Shown here: positions 22,298 through 34,091 of the stretch, in pieces
Layout of the letters: every line of letters starts with the position of its first letter
Position numbering within the stretch: the stretch's first letter is position 1
DNA from: Corinectria fuckeliana
Lineage: Eukaryota > Ascomycota > Sordariomycetes > Hypocreales > Nectriaceae
Reading direction: 5' to 3'
Assembly: GCA_019137255.1 (NCBI GenBank)
Contig: WPDH01000255.1
Span: 1 to 64,000, forward strand
Length of the DNA: 64,000 bases
Program-made: the position numbers and the translations under genes
Notes under the pieces: generated by a model
The model's database searches: none
Told to the model about the DNA's origin: nothing
Seen by the model: only the letters and a program-made list of their open reading frames with translations

Positions 22298-23232
22298 GCT
22301 GAGGGAGGTGAGTGGATTTGGAAAGTTCTATGAGGATGAGGTTAAGCCGTTGAGCTGTAGACAAGAAAGGACAGGATTGACAAGCAGGCATATGATCGAC
22401 TAGACCCACCGAGGTGAGCACATGCTGGCTCGAGCTTACCGAGGTCTACGGGCAACCCACTAACAAATATCAAATCATCCAGGGGATCCATCAACTGCCG
22501 ACTTCTACCGCCCACCACCTCGGTTAAGTAGACACCTCCAGCACTGATTCCTGTCATTATCGATACATGACCTTTATGAGGCGGGAACTTCTGGACTCGG
22601 CTTATTTAGCCGTTGAAGGATGCGGGTTGAGTTGAGTCGCAGTGAAGGCTCACAGCATGTACATCAGTGCCAAGTACTAATACACATGGGTCAGCTTATT
22701 GTACTACATATGTATGACAATCATCACCGTGGTCTTGGTAGCATCCTTTCCCTATTAGGCAAAACACAGCGCTCGCACGGATTCCACCACCACGTTGGCG
22801 TCATTGTTTGCAGGATTTCCACCCCAGTACATAGATCGACCAAGTCAGACTGGGAGAATTACTTCATCGTTACAGTAGCAAGGCGCTCGCTGTGGCTGTC
22901 GGCTCAGGTCCGATCATGCAGATCGATCAGCCCTTCACAGCCGCACGCTCTTCAGCTCGCTGCCGTTGCTTACTTGCCAAGACAGCGAGCGGCATGAGGC
23001 ACCACAAAGGGTCAAGAGCTTCAGGCAGTAGCTTGCCTGCATTTGTGTACCCATTACAACATCAGTGAGATGACATGCCATGGAATACATGTAGACATAA
23101 AGGAGTAGGCTATATATGGAAGAAGGAAACCTCGTTTCTCTAGATGCCTACGCAATTTACTACAACTTACCTGCACTATAGTGATTGACGAACTACATCA
23201 TACAACTCGCCAACTCTGCCATCTACTTCACC
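22298..23232. promoter_or_regulatory. Divergent intergenic between citrate synthase and beta-lactamase-like gene
   Basis: 935 nt containing both promoters. A 125-codon frame (22620-22997) has an ATG but no domain, His-rich random-looking content and no homologous pattern, so it is not called. A TATA-like element is listed separately. Confidence 0.4.
23111..23117 (+). promoter_or_regulatory. Putative TATA box of the beta-lactamase-like gene
   Basis: TATATAT lies 116 nt upstream of the start codon at 23233, in a C/A-rich leader. Placement fits a core promoter; no experimental support. Confidence 0.4.
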
Positions 23233-25108
23233 ATGTTTTCTTCTACGGCACTGGCTACTTCCCTCCTAGCCTTAATCGCGAGTACTGCTGGGAGAATCCT
23301 CATGACTGATGAAGTACCACTCCTCGGCCCTTCGTTCGCCTCCAACTTCAATCTCTCGGATTCCACGGCGATTCTCAGTGCCAAAGCAGAGTTTCCCGCT
23401 TTGGTTGAGAATCTCTTCAAAACCAATTCCCTCAACCGCACCGACACCATCGTCGCCATCGACGTGTTTTCGGCGTCAACCAACGCCTCCATCTTCAGCT
23501 ACTTCCACGTCGGCGAGGGCCAGAATAAAAGTCTGACTTCCGGAAAGCTCAACGATGCGACGATAGGGCGCATTGGAAGCGTGTCCAAGATCTTCACCGT
23601 CTACGCAATCCTCGCCAAGGCGGGCATGGAAATATTTAGCCATCCCATCCTCAAGTATCTACCCGAGCTGGCAGGAAACTCCGAGAGCGACGTGCTGGAG
23701 AAGATCCAGTGGGGGGAAATCACTGTCGGGGCACTTGCATCCCAACAAGCCGGCTCCGGGGGAGCAGTAGGCAAGTCCTTGCTCTAAATTCTGGGAGTGG
23801 GCGGTGCTAACTTTCCTCCAGACTTTCTCTTTGAGTACAGAGATAAGCTCAACGGGCTTGCCCCTGAAGGTAAGCCAGAGCCCCTTCTTTCATCTCTCCA
23901 TTGCTAACTCCCTCTTCTTAGTGTTCCTGCGTTATATGCGCGATAGAAAGCACCCCGTCATGGCTCCATTTCGGGTTGCTGCTTATTCCGACGCAGGATT
24001 CGCTCTCTTGGGTATTGTACTTGAGCGCCTGACTGGAAAAACTTATGGGGAAGCAGTGCAAGACATCCTGTGTGCACCGCTGGGACTGGATGACATGTCA
24101 GCGACAAAACCGTCCGGTCCTAATCTCAATGCCATCAATCGCAAACTCGTCGACAACACCTCAGCATGGGGCACCGACGTCCCACTGGTCGCGTCGTAGG
24201 TTTCCTCCTCCTTTTCACTGCAACCAGTTAGTCTTCTAACCGAAGCTAATCGTTTCATGTATAGATCGGGTGGCCTTTATGCCAGCAGCGCAGATCTTCG
24301 TACCGCCGGCCTTTCCATATTAAACTCTGCGCTGCTTTCTCCGGCTACTACGCGGGCATGGATGAAGCCTCACAGCGGCACGGGCTCTTTGGTCGAGCTT
24401 GTAGGAGCGCCCTGGGAAATCACCCGCCTCGCCATTCCCGCCACGCCAGGTTCCAACCGCACACGTGTGTCCGACCTCTACACCAAGGCAGGCGGCAACG
24501 AAGATTACACCGCCATCTTTGCCCTCTCTCCGGATCACGGCGTCGGGTATTCCATCTTGGTAGCCGGTTCAACTGCTTCATCCGCTCGCTGGCCACTGAG
24601 GAATCTTGTAGGGGAGACATTTATCCCCGCGGCCGAGCACGCTGCCGCGGACAATGCAGAGCGCAATCTCGCCGGCACTTTCGTCGATGAGGCATCCGAG
24701 GGAACAAACCTTACTCTGACCGTCGACAAGGGCCGTCCAGGGCTGGGCTTGGAGTCGTTCTTCGTCAAGGGCGTGGACAGTCGAATTACCCTGCTCGGCG
24801 GAACGCAGCCTGTACCTCTTTCCATGCGCCTCTACTCGACCGGTGTTACATCACGCTCTGGATCCTTAGCTTCCCTCTATTCAGGCGAGGGGACTTTGCG
24901 CATGTCGTACCGCGTGGTTGGGTTGCCACTCCCACTTGCTTACCGGGCCGATGTCGAAGGCGGCAAGGGCCTGTTTGACAACTCATTTTCTTGGATGAGT
25001 CTTGGTCAGTATGGCATGCTTGATGAATTTGTGCTTGAGATGGTGGATGGGCGATTGGTGAGCGTGGCGAGCGGAGCCACGGGGACAACGTTCAAGCGAG
25101 TTGACTAG
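23233..25108 (+). CDS. Secreted beta-lactamase-fold serine hydrolase, frame conflict at intron 1
   Basis: Exons 23233-23766, 23822-23869, 23922-24195 and 24265-25108; about 566 aa if exon 1 and 2 are joined. Signal peptide MFSSTALATSLLALIASTAG. The class C/PBP-like hydrolase motifs are GSVSKIFTVYA (catalytic Ser and Lys of SxxK) and AYSDAGFALLG (the YxN motif, here YSD); HGVGYSILVAG lies near the third motif. Exons 2-4 read DFLFEYRDKLNGLAPEVFLRYMRD, then SGGLYASSADLRTAG, with clean introns. Exon 1 to exon 2 is one base short: the only good donor (GTAGGC at 23767) leaves phase 0 while exon 2 needs phase 1. An ancestral GCAG|GTAGGC that lost a G would explain it; a sequence error is equally possible. 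Fungal relatives hydrolyse esters, amides or lactams, including in secondary metabolism. Confidence 0.75.
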
Positions 25109-25276
25109 TATCACTATTTTCTCGCGAATATAAATAGCATGAAGGTGTCAAATTACTTGGTTTTATCTAGCTCTCCACAAGTCCTCCGACTCAAGGGTGA
25201 AGTGGGCAACTACTCGGAGGAGGAGGAGGTTCATCATCATCTCCCCAGCTCTGATTAACATATAAAGGCCCTAGGC

Positions 25277-25826
25277 CTAGTCCGTGGTGGCGTCAAAAGA
25301 CAGGAAAGTCGAAGGCTGGCCAGCAGCTTTCTCGTCTTGAGAAATGTTGTTTTGAAGTTTCGTGTTCTCCTCGGTCAGCTTATCAGCCACGTCCTCGCCC
25401 TGGGCCTGCTGAGCCTGGAGCTTCAAGATGGTAGCCGTCAACTTCAACACCTTGTTCTTGATCTTTCCAGCCTGCCTAAGTGTTAGCTCGCTTTTCTCTC
25501 GTATGTGCAAGGTGGCGGAAACGTACCTGGAGAGCATCCGCGTCTGCGCCAGAGGCGGCGTCAATGGCGGGGTTGAAGGCTTCATCCTCGGCATCGTTCG
25601 CGATGGAGTTGACGCTGTCTAAGAAGTCCAAGTCGGACTTCTCGACGGTCGAAAGGTCGCTGGGTAGGCCGCTCAACTTTGCAAGAGCCTCCTGCTGGGC
25701 CTGGCCTGCAGTGCCGCCACTGATTGACAGGTCATTATAGGTGGAGGTAGTGAAGACGGCACGTTTGCTCAAGGGAGCAGCCAAGGCGGTAACAGCGAAG
25801 CCGAGGGTGAGTAACGAGAACTTCAT
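25277..25826 (-). CDS. Small secreted protein with Kex2-like site and coiled coil
   Basis: Exon 1 is 25826-25527 and exon 2 is 25471-25277, with a 55-nt intron with GCTAAC branch; 164 aa. The signal peptide MKFSLLTLGFAVTALA is followed by APLSKRA, a candidate Kex2 cleavage site. The mature part is Ala/Asp/Gln-rich and contains no cysteine, with a helical C-terminal half (KIKNKVLKLTATILKLQAQQ, then EENTKLQNNI) likely to form a coiled coil. It resembles a family of small secreted proteins widespread in Sordariomycetes, of unknown function. ATG 25826 is chosen over the upstream in-frame codons because it begins the signal peptide. It converges on the hydrolase gene with a 168-nt gap. Confidence 0.8.
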
Positions 25827-28136
25827 CTTGACGTCGAGTTGAGATGCTTGCTGGGAAGAAAGGGAGCCGGTATTGGAATTCGTCACAGACGTGAACTAAG
25901 AAAGAACGTATAAAGACCGAAATGTACAGCACAGCTGTGTACAGAAGTGAAGCCGGGTGAATAGAGATGGGATGATTGGAAAAAGTAAAGATTGGTTTCT
26001 GTCGAGCATTATATGCCCTTTAATAGGTAGACTCTGCCTCAGTGGCTCCTACCTGACCCCTAAGGAGCTGTTACCTGAGATGCAACTTTCTCTGAGTCTG
26101 CGACGAGTAAAACCCAGGCCATACTACTCCTGGCGGCTATGAACCCCTCGCCAACAAACTACTTTTAACACTGCCGACGCGTTGCAGCTATTCGTGCATG
26201 TTACAGAGTACCGCCGGTGCTTGAATGGGCCATTTACCAGATAATTTGAACCTTAGCGAACTGATGCTACGGCTAAGCTGGGGTGTCAAACGTCGGATCT
26301 TGGTGAGCCGGTCGCTTAAGAGAGCTGCCATGTGCGACACCCTTGTCAAACCGCGACGCTATCTTCTCAAACAAGGAGGTAACGTTCCCCGTCGCATCTC
26401 ACGGACCATACCAGACACGATACTCGATTTTTCTAGGCGACTAAAATAGTATGTACGGAACCCGAACTGCTTTAAGCTCATCGAGCTTTTGGGAAGCGCT
26501 ACGGCCGGGTCTGAGGGGTCTGAGAGATCCTAACCACTCGAGCCTGAGACTGCGTTCGGCTAGGAGCACTCACAAAAGGGGGCCGGAAGGCCTTATTCTG
26601 CGGTCACTCCCACATAGTAAGGCTAAGCGGTCGATTAGTTTAAGTTTACAACACCTAAACGGGTAGAAACTTGATATGATTGATCAGAAACGCTTGGTCT
26701 TCTAATAAGTGCTACCTCTTATCGGTCGCGATCACCGTCGTCAGGGTCTTTTTTCTTCCCTCTCTCCTCCCGCCGAGGAACTATAATAGAAGCTTATCAG
26801 CGAAGGCCGATGGTCTAGCGAGATACATAGAAAGGAGAAATTTGCGACGGCTACTTAGCGTAGGGCATGCCGCAAAAATGCGCACGATGTTGAGTGCTAC
26901 TTAATTCAACGAAACACCTTAGTATAAAGACCCGAAGACGAGCATCTAAATCTTCAATATTCTTAATTGTGTAGTCCAATATGTTTGATAAATCCCAAGA
27001 AACCCTGTGGGCACCTCACTACGAGAAGCCCAGTGAACTAGCGGCTTTTGGACCACTAATATTGAGACTCTGGGTCGCAAGACGTGGAAATTCTTGCGCT
27101 CTACCGCGGATCCAGATCAGACAACCATTAAAGATATTTGCTTGAGTGTACCGAGGATGGTCTGAAGATGTGTTAAAACGAAGTAATATGCATTTCCATA
27201 AAGTTCTTTTCACCATGGACTAGCGTCGTCGCAGTAGTACCCCTAGGAATATAACCTAGTTCCCTTAGGCCAGCGGTATTAAGTAAGGCTCAAAAAGAAA
27301 GTCTCTTAATTGTTTGAGTAATTCTCAAGATACTAGATGCCTTTAGAGTATTACGATAACGAGAAACCCAGCATATCAAGCGAGCGGCGTCTTACTAGCA
27401 ATCACAAAGAGCTAGAGGACTTGCTAGAATATATTTAGACGCGGGAGCTACCCTGTAGATCAGTAGAGTTTATTCCTAGAGTTTTCCATTTAGTCGAACT
27501 CCTTGGCGCTATCTTGACACTTTCTGAGGTCCTTAAAAGCTTCCTATACTTAAGGTTAAGTTTTGTTGAGACTCTAATTATGTTCACTAGGTCATTCAGA
27601 CATTCCATCCCTATTACAGACTTATGTCATCTGAGAACTCGCCCATCCGCAGATCAGACTACACCACAGGGCCTATCGGCCAGAGATTGCACCTCCTTTT
27701 TACGACTCTACCACACGCGATACGACGCGACTCAGCACCGCTCGCAAACGCGTGTGCATAAGGATCACGTATTATAATAAGGAGCACTCGTGGCAAGACG
27801 TTGGACCATCTACGGGCGCGGAGTTCGCGTGTCATTGAAAAATCTCGACCGCAGAAAAAGAGGCAGCGTGATCAGCCAGCTTGGTACCGTCGCTCGTGTC
27901 CATTACTAACAAGGAGGGAACTTCAGAGTTCTTAGCTACTACATCGCGACTCACGTTGTTTTAAGGACTGAATTGTATTACGTAGGATGACTACTAGTAC
28001 CGCATATTCAGTGCACACACCTGTATGCACCGTCTGCGAGACGCCCCGAACCCGCTCGCGCAAAATTCCCCAGCGGACTGAACTGAATAGCGTCATCGAG
28101 TCGCCCATGACTTAGTCCGCCTCCCAATTCCTCGTC
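25827..28136. other. Gene-poor 2.3 kb, possible relic sequence
   Basis: No frame longer than ~90 codons and no recognised domain. Base composition is near normal, unlike the RIP tracts. Short readable fragments change frame repeatedly (for example around 26980-27170), which could be a decayed gene, but I cannot name it. Confidence 0.4.
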
Positions 28137-29056
28137 TCAGCCAGCTAGGGTAGTACCAGTGGTAACATTGAGCTCCTTGTCCGAAACAGTCCGACCTTGC
28201 CTAGTACCGCGATACTCACTGAAAGCAAGATCCAACTTGCCCCAGTCCCACCTGCGCGCTAAAAGTACAAAGACAAAGCTCAATACCGGTCCCAGAAGCA
28301 AATCTAGAATGCCAAAGAAGACGAAGCTGCTGGCGACGCCGATGAGGTTACCGCCATCGCTCAGACCAAACGCAACAGGGTATAACAGCCACAGAAGATT
28401 CGCCCACGTGGCAAGGACCATGTAGTCACGGCCGATCCCACGGTGCGATGCCTCTTCGCGGCTCTCGTTGAGCGTGCTCCCTGCAAGAATAATCCACGAG
28501 AATGTGCCAAAGGCGAAGAATCCCCACTTGTAGTTGGTCGGGGTATAGGCAGCAGCAATGTAGGTAATAACCCAGAGCCATGTAACGAAGATGTTGCAGA
28601 AGATGGTCGTCCACGAGACGCCAGACAGCAGACCGAGCGCGAGGGCAACTGACGGGAAGGACATGGCCCAGTTGATGTACTTGGCGAAGAATATCTGGCG
28701 CATCATGCCATTGTCGAGGTGATTAGACTGCTGTACGGTGCTCCAGCCTAGATTAGAAGCTTCGGCGTAGTAGGTCGCGACGCCGACTAGGAGGGAGATG
28801 GTGAAGATGTAGTGGAAGACTCTCTGGCTCTCGTGCGCCGCAAAAGACAAACACAGGAGACCAATCTGAAATACAAGGCGTATTAGTGCTGGCTTTAGAA
28901 TAATCGTTGGAAATGAGTGGGAAATCTTACAAAAGAGACAATATAGATGGCAGTGACAGCCCAAAGCCAGTCAGACCCGTGCTGAGACAGGGCCTCGTCA
29001 ACGCCGACCGAGGGGTTGATGTTGAGAGCATCGTTCCCACGTAGTAGAATGGCCAT
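28137..29056 (-). CDS. Opsin-related seven-helix protein without retinal lysine (HSP30/YRO2-like)
   Basis: Exon 1 is 29056-28931 and exon 2 is 28865-28137, with a 65-nt intron; 284 aa. Seven hydrophobic helices in the fungal rhodopsin pattern. Helix C reads KYINWAMSFPSVALA, where the proton acceptor position of bacteriorhodopsin (Asp85) is Asn and the Asp96 position is Ala. Helix G reads FFGILDLLLGPVLSFVF, where fungal rhodopsins have ILDLLAKPV; the retinal-binding Lys is replaced by Gly. So it cannot bind retinal through a Schiff base and belongs with opsin-related proteins (yeast HSP30, YRO2, MRH1), plasma-membrane proteins linked to stress. Divergent from a Zn2Cys6 gene 488 nt away. Confidence 0.88.
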
Positions 29057-29544
29057 TATGATGACCAAGATTGGATTTCTCAAGTGAGGGTGTGGGTTGT
29101 CTGGGCAAATGTCGGCAGTTGATCTGAGTACAATGATGCTATCAATGTGTCTCTGCGTTGAGGAGTGAACGAAAGGGTAGGAGGAGATTGAGCCTCTTAT
29201 AGATGTATTAGTTGTATTAAGATATATACAGTAATGCTTGCGGGTGCAAAGCGGAAGCAGAGCGGAAGAAAATGCGGCTGAGTACTTAAGGCGGAAGTAA
29301 ATTATAGCTCCGACCCAAGCTACCACAACACACCTGACTAATATCGGAAGTAAATCCTCCTCACCCTTAACTGACATCATTGTCTTAGCTGTGACTTGCG
29401 GTGTAGGAATACAATTACCCTCGTTCCCGGTGAGCGGCATTCCTGTCAGACGAGCACGGCGCATGAAGTGTCTGTGGCCGATCCTCCATCTCCGGTGTGA
29501 TTCTAGGCGCGAGAGTGGAAGATTTAGGCAATTCAGAGCCCATC
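29057..29544. promoter_or_regulatory. Divergent promoter of opsin-related gene and Zn2Cys6 gene
   Basis: 488 nt between two start codons. The opsin-side leader is A/T-rich with ATATATAC at 29222-29229. No repeated CGG-N-CCG pair that would mark an own-regulator site was evident by eye. Confidence 0.35.
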
Positions 29545-30653
29545 ATGGACGGCACGGATACGACGGAAACAAAAGCAACACCTGCAAAACGCACAAAGAT
29601 TTCAATAGTCAGCGCTTTATCTACTTGGCAGCGTGGACTTCTCTTTTCTGACCTTTGACAGGCATGTAAGCGCTGCAAGGCCCGCAAGAGCCGTTGCAAT
29701 GGTGGAAAACCAACGTGCGGCAACTGCGCCGCACAAGGCGCAGAATGCACCTATGCAGCTGTACAGAGAACGCGAGGGCTAGGGAAGATGTGAGGATGGA
29801 CTTGGTGAGACTCTGAACCTGCTAACAATCTGCCGCTAGCAAGAAGAAGACTACGGATATTGGAGACCTGGACACGAGGCGTCAAGCTCTCGCCTCGATA
29901 ACGCACTCTAAAGGAGGATCGGCAGATACAGGACTCCTCAACTCAAACTCGCCACAAATCGCCCTCTCTGTTGACAGACCTCCGGCACAAGAAAGCATTA
30001 GAAACGGCTCGGCGGTATTTCCAGACTTTCTTTTGCCAGTTGTGTACGACCAAAACTTGAAGAAACTACGGGCAAGTCTCGGAGGAGAGGGTATTAGACA
30101 AAGGATCACGCCGCTCTTGCCTGCGCATGTCTCGAGCCGATTGATCCAAAACTCATACACCGAGGTCATGGCGGAGTATCAGCTGTTAGACTTGTCGAGC
30201 TTTGCCGCGCACCTCAATGCGCAGTACGCCGCAAGCACCGTCGATCCAGCTGGAAAGCCTGCTAGATGGGCTCTTGTAAATACCGTCATCGCTCTTGCTC
30301 TACGGGTCAAGACGGCCCTGGGCTCGGAGGCCGAGATGTCCGATATTCCTCAGGCGTACTACCGGAATGCGACTACAGTACTTCCCGAGCTCATTCTGCA
30401 GGATCCGAGTTTGCTCGCGATACAAGCCTTGTTAGCAATGGCCATTTTTTCGCGGGGAATTTCAGATACTCAGGCTTTGATCACGCTGACGACTAATGCC
30501 TCGCTTCAGCTGGAGCAGCTTGGGCTGAGGAGGGTATCAGAGGGACAAGCCACCGATGTGGAAGAGGAGGAAGAGTACAAACGGGTCGCGGACTTGCTTG
30601 AAAAGAGCGCCATTGAGGAGTACAGCAACCGCTCGTTACTGAATAATGCTTAA
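29545..30653 (+). CDS. Zn2Cys6 transcription factor, apparently C-terminally truncated
   Basis: Exons 29545-29607, 29662-29789 and 29840-30653; 334 aa. KRTKISI joins to ACKRCKARKSRCNGGKPTCG: a complete C-x2-C-x6-C-x6-C-x2-C-x6-C cluster binding two zinc ions for DNA contact. A linker and the start of the fungal middle-homology region follow (MAEYQLLDLSSFAAHL, ALVNTVIALALRV, LLAIQALLAMAIF, LEQLGLRR). The family normally continues EEEEYxRVFWxAYxLDK; here the match stops after EEEEYKRV and changes to ADLLEKSAIEEYSN and a stop. Full-length relatives have 550-700 aa, so the C-terminal half is missing, by deletion or genuine shortening. DNA binding should be intact; loss of the activation domain could make it a competitor of a full-length paralogue. 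Confidence 0.78.
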
Positions 30654-31191
30654 GAAAGCATACACCTGTAGGCTGTAGCTTTACGTCTTTGTGCGCAGTC
30701 CAAGATCAGTATTGCAATCGCAATCATGGGCTTAATGACGGTCTTGACTTAAGCGAAACCATCATCTCTTAGAGACCCATTGAACGACAACACGTTATGA
30801 TTATTTCACACCGTCAAGTACTACAGCGCTATTGAAACAAAGTGTCAGCTCTAAGTGGATCAACGAGAAGGATTCCGTTAGGAGCCTCCTCATGTAATCC
30901 TACCAAGTATCACGCAGGCCTAGATGTTAAATCCGCAATCCCCGCCATGTACCTCAACAACGACGCTTGTCGCAATTGGCTCGCTCGGAAACCGTCGAGG
31001 GTGATTGGGTAGTCCCTACACTCCATGGTGAGCCTAGCGACCCAGGGCTCCGAGTCTTGGTTCGGGAAGCACCGACTTCCCGGCGCCGACACAACGGCTG
31101 CTTAAGTACGAGCTTCCGGTCCAGTATCTCGCTCCCTCTGAATCTCTCAGCTCGACACAAATCTTGCTTGTTCTTACAATCTCTTCTCAAA
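30654..31191. other. Intergenic, promoter of the dehydrogenase
   Basis: 538 nt without a supported gene. I looked for the missing second half of the Zn2Cys6 protein here and did not find it. The 3' part is a C/T-rich leader of the next gene. Confidence 0.45.
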
Positions 31192-32160
31192 ATGGCTACC
31201 AAAGGCGTGTCTTTCAACCCGACCACTGACATCCCCTCGCTCGAGGGCAAGGTCATCCTCATCACCGGTGCTAACAGCGGCCTGGGTAAGGAATCTTCCC
31301 TGGAACTGGCCAAACACAATCCGGCCCGGATCTGGATGGCTGCTCGCACCCCCGAAAAGGGCCATGAAGCTGTTGCACATGTCAAAAATCAGGTACCAGG
31401 CGCGGCTGTCACGTTCCTAGAGCTAGATCTCAGCTCTTTTGACTCGATCAAGAGCGCCGCCAAGACTGTGCTGGCATCCTCGCCTAGACTAGACATCTTG
31501 ATGCTTAATGCTGGCCGTAAGTCCCTGTTTCCTTTCTCTTTCCCTTGAAATCCCACTAACTTCCTACCTACAGTCATGGGGTGTCCTCCCAAGAAGACAA
31601 AAGAGGGCTACGAGATCCAGATGGGCACCAACCACGTCGGGCATGCTCTTCTGCTAAAGCTGCTCACACCTCTTCTCATCAAGACAGCAAGCTCTCAATC
31701 CGTGCGGGTCGTCAGCATGGCGTCATCCGCCTTCAAGTACGCAGGGCCGGAGAAGATTCAGTTTGAGACGCTCAAGTCCCTCGAAGGCGTTACGCCGGTG
31801 AACCGCTACGTGCAAAGCAAGACTGCAAACATGCTGTACGCGTTGGAGCTTGCCAAGCACTACCCGCAGTTGACCATCGTGTCCATCGACCCGGGGGAGG
31901 TGGCGACGCAGTTGTTTACTCGGGAGCCAGGCGACGAGCAGATGGTCCATCTACAGACGCAGGTGGTGCCGAAAGTGGTTCGGCCTGTGGAGGAGGGCGC
32001 CAGGAACCAGCTTTGGGCGGCGACGAGCAAGGGGGTGGTGAGTGGACTTCATTATGAGCCTGTAGGGGTGAATGACCCGTCTGGTATCATGCTTGATGCG
32101 GAGCTGGCGAAGAAGGTCTGGGACTGGACTGTGAAAGAATTGGAAGGCCAGGAAATTTGA
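31192..32160 (+). CDS. Short-chain dehydrogenase/reductase
   Basis: Exons 31192-31516 and 31574-32160, 57-nt intron with CACTAAC branch; 303 aa. Rossmann fold with TGANSGLG (residues 25-32) for NAD(P) binding, NAG at 106-108, a Ser-rich strand VVSMASSAF (~155-162) and the catalytic YVQSK (Tyr187, Lys191). Arg near the end of strand 2 (AARTPEK) suggests NADP. It looks like the retinol-dehydrogenase/WWOX-like classical group that reduces ketones or oxidises alcohols; substrate cannot be inferred. No signal peptide or membrane helix, so cytosolic. Confidence 0.92.
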
Positions 32161-34091
32161 GTGGCCTATACACTTCAGCAATGTATTTGAGCCTATGGCC
32201 AACCAACTAGTACTTACTGTCTTTTGAATGATCAACAGCCATACAGCTGCCTTGACTTTCTCCCTGGCAACGCTTTAGATCTGTCTCTGTCTGAACTGAG
32301 GCCATTGACATCCCAGGCTGAAAGTTATTACGCTCATGCTTAGTGATGATATTTGTGGGCACTGAGCACAACACAAGCAACCTTGCGTCCAAGCCTCATA
32401 GGCCTTATTGCGAAGTGATATAAATCTCATCGCCGCTTCGCAGACTATGGCTTTATACGTAACCCCTTCCGCCACGGTATGACCTAAAGCTGTCTCTACG
32501 GCCATAAATGGTGGGGCTATCACACTCACTGTTGGTCCTTCATCCTCCATGAACCGTATCAAAACAGTCATTTAGAGACTAGAAATTTCTCGATTTGACA
32601 ACTGGTTCAGGAGAGCTGAAAAGGCACAGTGCAACATGAAATGCCGTGCATAGTACTTAGGGAAAGTGATCGGGCCACGTAATCGGCTCAGGCGGGATCT
32701 TTGGTTCGTTGCATCAAGTTGAATCTATCTATCTAGAAGCTGGCTAGTATCGATCTGGGATCATTGCAGTGCCTCTGAAATACCCCCAAACAACAGCATG
32801 GTGAGTGAACAGCACGGTATTGGAACCTGCAAACCTAGCAAAAAGATTCGAACATCAAAGCCGCATCAGCCGGGACAGCAAAGGCGATAATTAAGGAGAG
32901 GCTGCTGTGATTTAACTTAACAAAGTGTCTGGCATACATGATGCCGCGGCTGGCTACAACTAAGAGTATACCAGGTATCCGACGTCCATCCCCCCCACCA
33001 AACTAAAATATGAGAGGTATTTGCTCGCAGAGTGCAGAATAGAAGACGTAGTTCAATATGACTGGAATTTTAATCGAGGCACATTAAAAATCAAACTAGC
33101 ATATTGCCGAACAAGCCATGCCATGTGGTGAAGACGGTCTGCGACATTAAATAGGTGCGAACTAAGATGGGATTGGTGTGCTCGGTGAGGGGTTGGCAGA
33201 ATACCACAGGGAGACGAAGAAAGATTTCGAGATTGTCACGGAGAACTCGAAACTGTATAATAGAAAACAGAATCTCTAGAAATGTGTGAGAAGGCTTGTC
33301 ACAATTCCAAGAAAAGCGAGTAGGGTCATGTGAATGTGATCGGAACTCAGCCGTGATGGGCCAAGCAAGCTTGCGTTTAAGGGACGAGATATAAAATAGG
33401 AGTACAACAACATGATAAGACAATCAAAGACGAGCTAAGTAGAGTGTCAGGTTAGGAAGATGAGGCTCGTAAATAGTCAGAAAGCTCGTTGGGAGAATGA
33501 GCCGAGTAAGGCTAGATCTATAGAAAAAAGCCGGAAGCTGTGGTCTGTTAAGCATATAGTGATGTAGACTGTCTTGCCAATCAATTCCCCAACAATCTCA
33601 TCATTAGCAGGATTCACCGCACTTGCTGGAACCGAAGATTTATAACTGCATGCTATCATCACGCCAATAATGCCGGAGGCCTTCCAAATGTATTTCCTTC
33701 CTGCCTGTGTACCTCTGTGGATGCGAGGGGCACAAGCATGAGGCATCCACTTACTTAATGGAACAATGTAAGAAAGCAAGTAGTAATTGGTTTCGGAGCT
33801 TTAGCACAGACGAAGTTTTGGGGCGGATGGATATACCTGTAGAGAATTGCGCGATTAGGCTTATATCCTCGTCCATCCAAACACAAATCACGCCTTAGAA
33901 GAATGACAATAGGGCGTCGTCGATCTAATCCGCAAAAGGCAACTCGTCATGCTTCGATCCTACATAAATCACCCCACGCAAACCCGAGCTTCACCGTCGA
34001 CAGAACTTCTGCACCTTGATGCCCTGCCAAGAACTTGCCCGATCACAGAAGGGTTCACTCGGACCAGACCTACATACCACCATCTGCTATT
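32161..34091. other. Intergenic 1.9 kb, no gene seen
   Basis: Only short frames without domains on either strand (longest 110 codons, 33091-33423 minus, rejected). Slightly A/T-richer than the flanking genes but not RIP-like. Confidence 0.45.

Noticed and set aside
21050..22333. 427-codon plus frame opposite citrate synthase
   Set aside because: Antisense open frame created by GC-rich codon bias of a strongly supported enzyme gene; Val/Arg/Asp-rich with no domain.
22620..22997. 125-codon plus frame with ATG
   Set aside because: No domain, no leader or splice context; lies in a promoter region.
33091..33423. 110-codon minus frame
   Set aside because: No recognisable domain or gene context.
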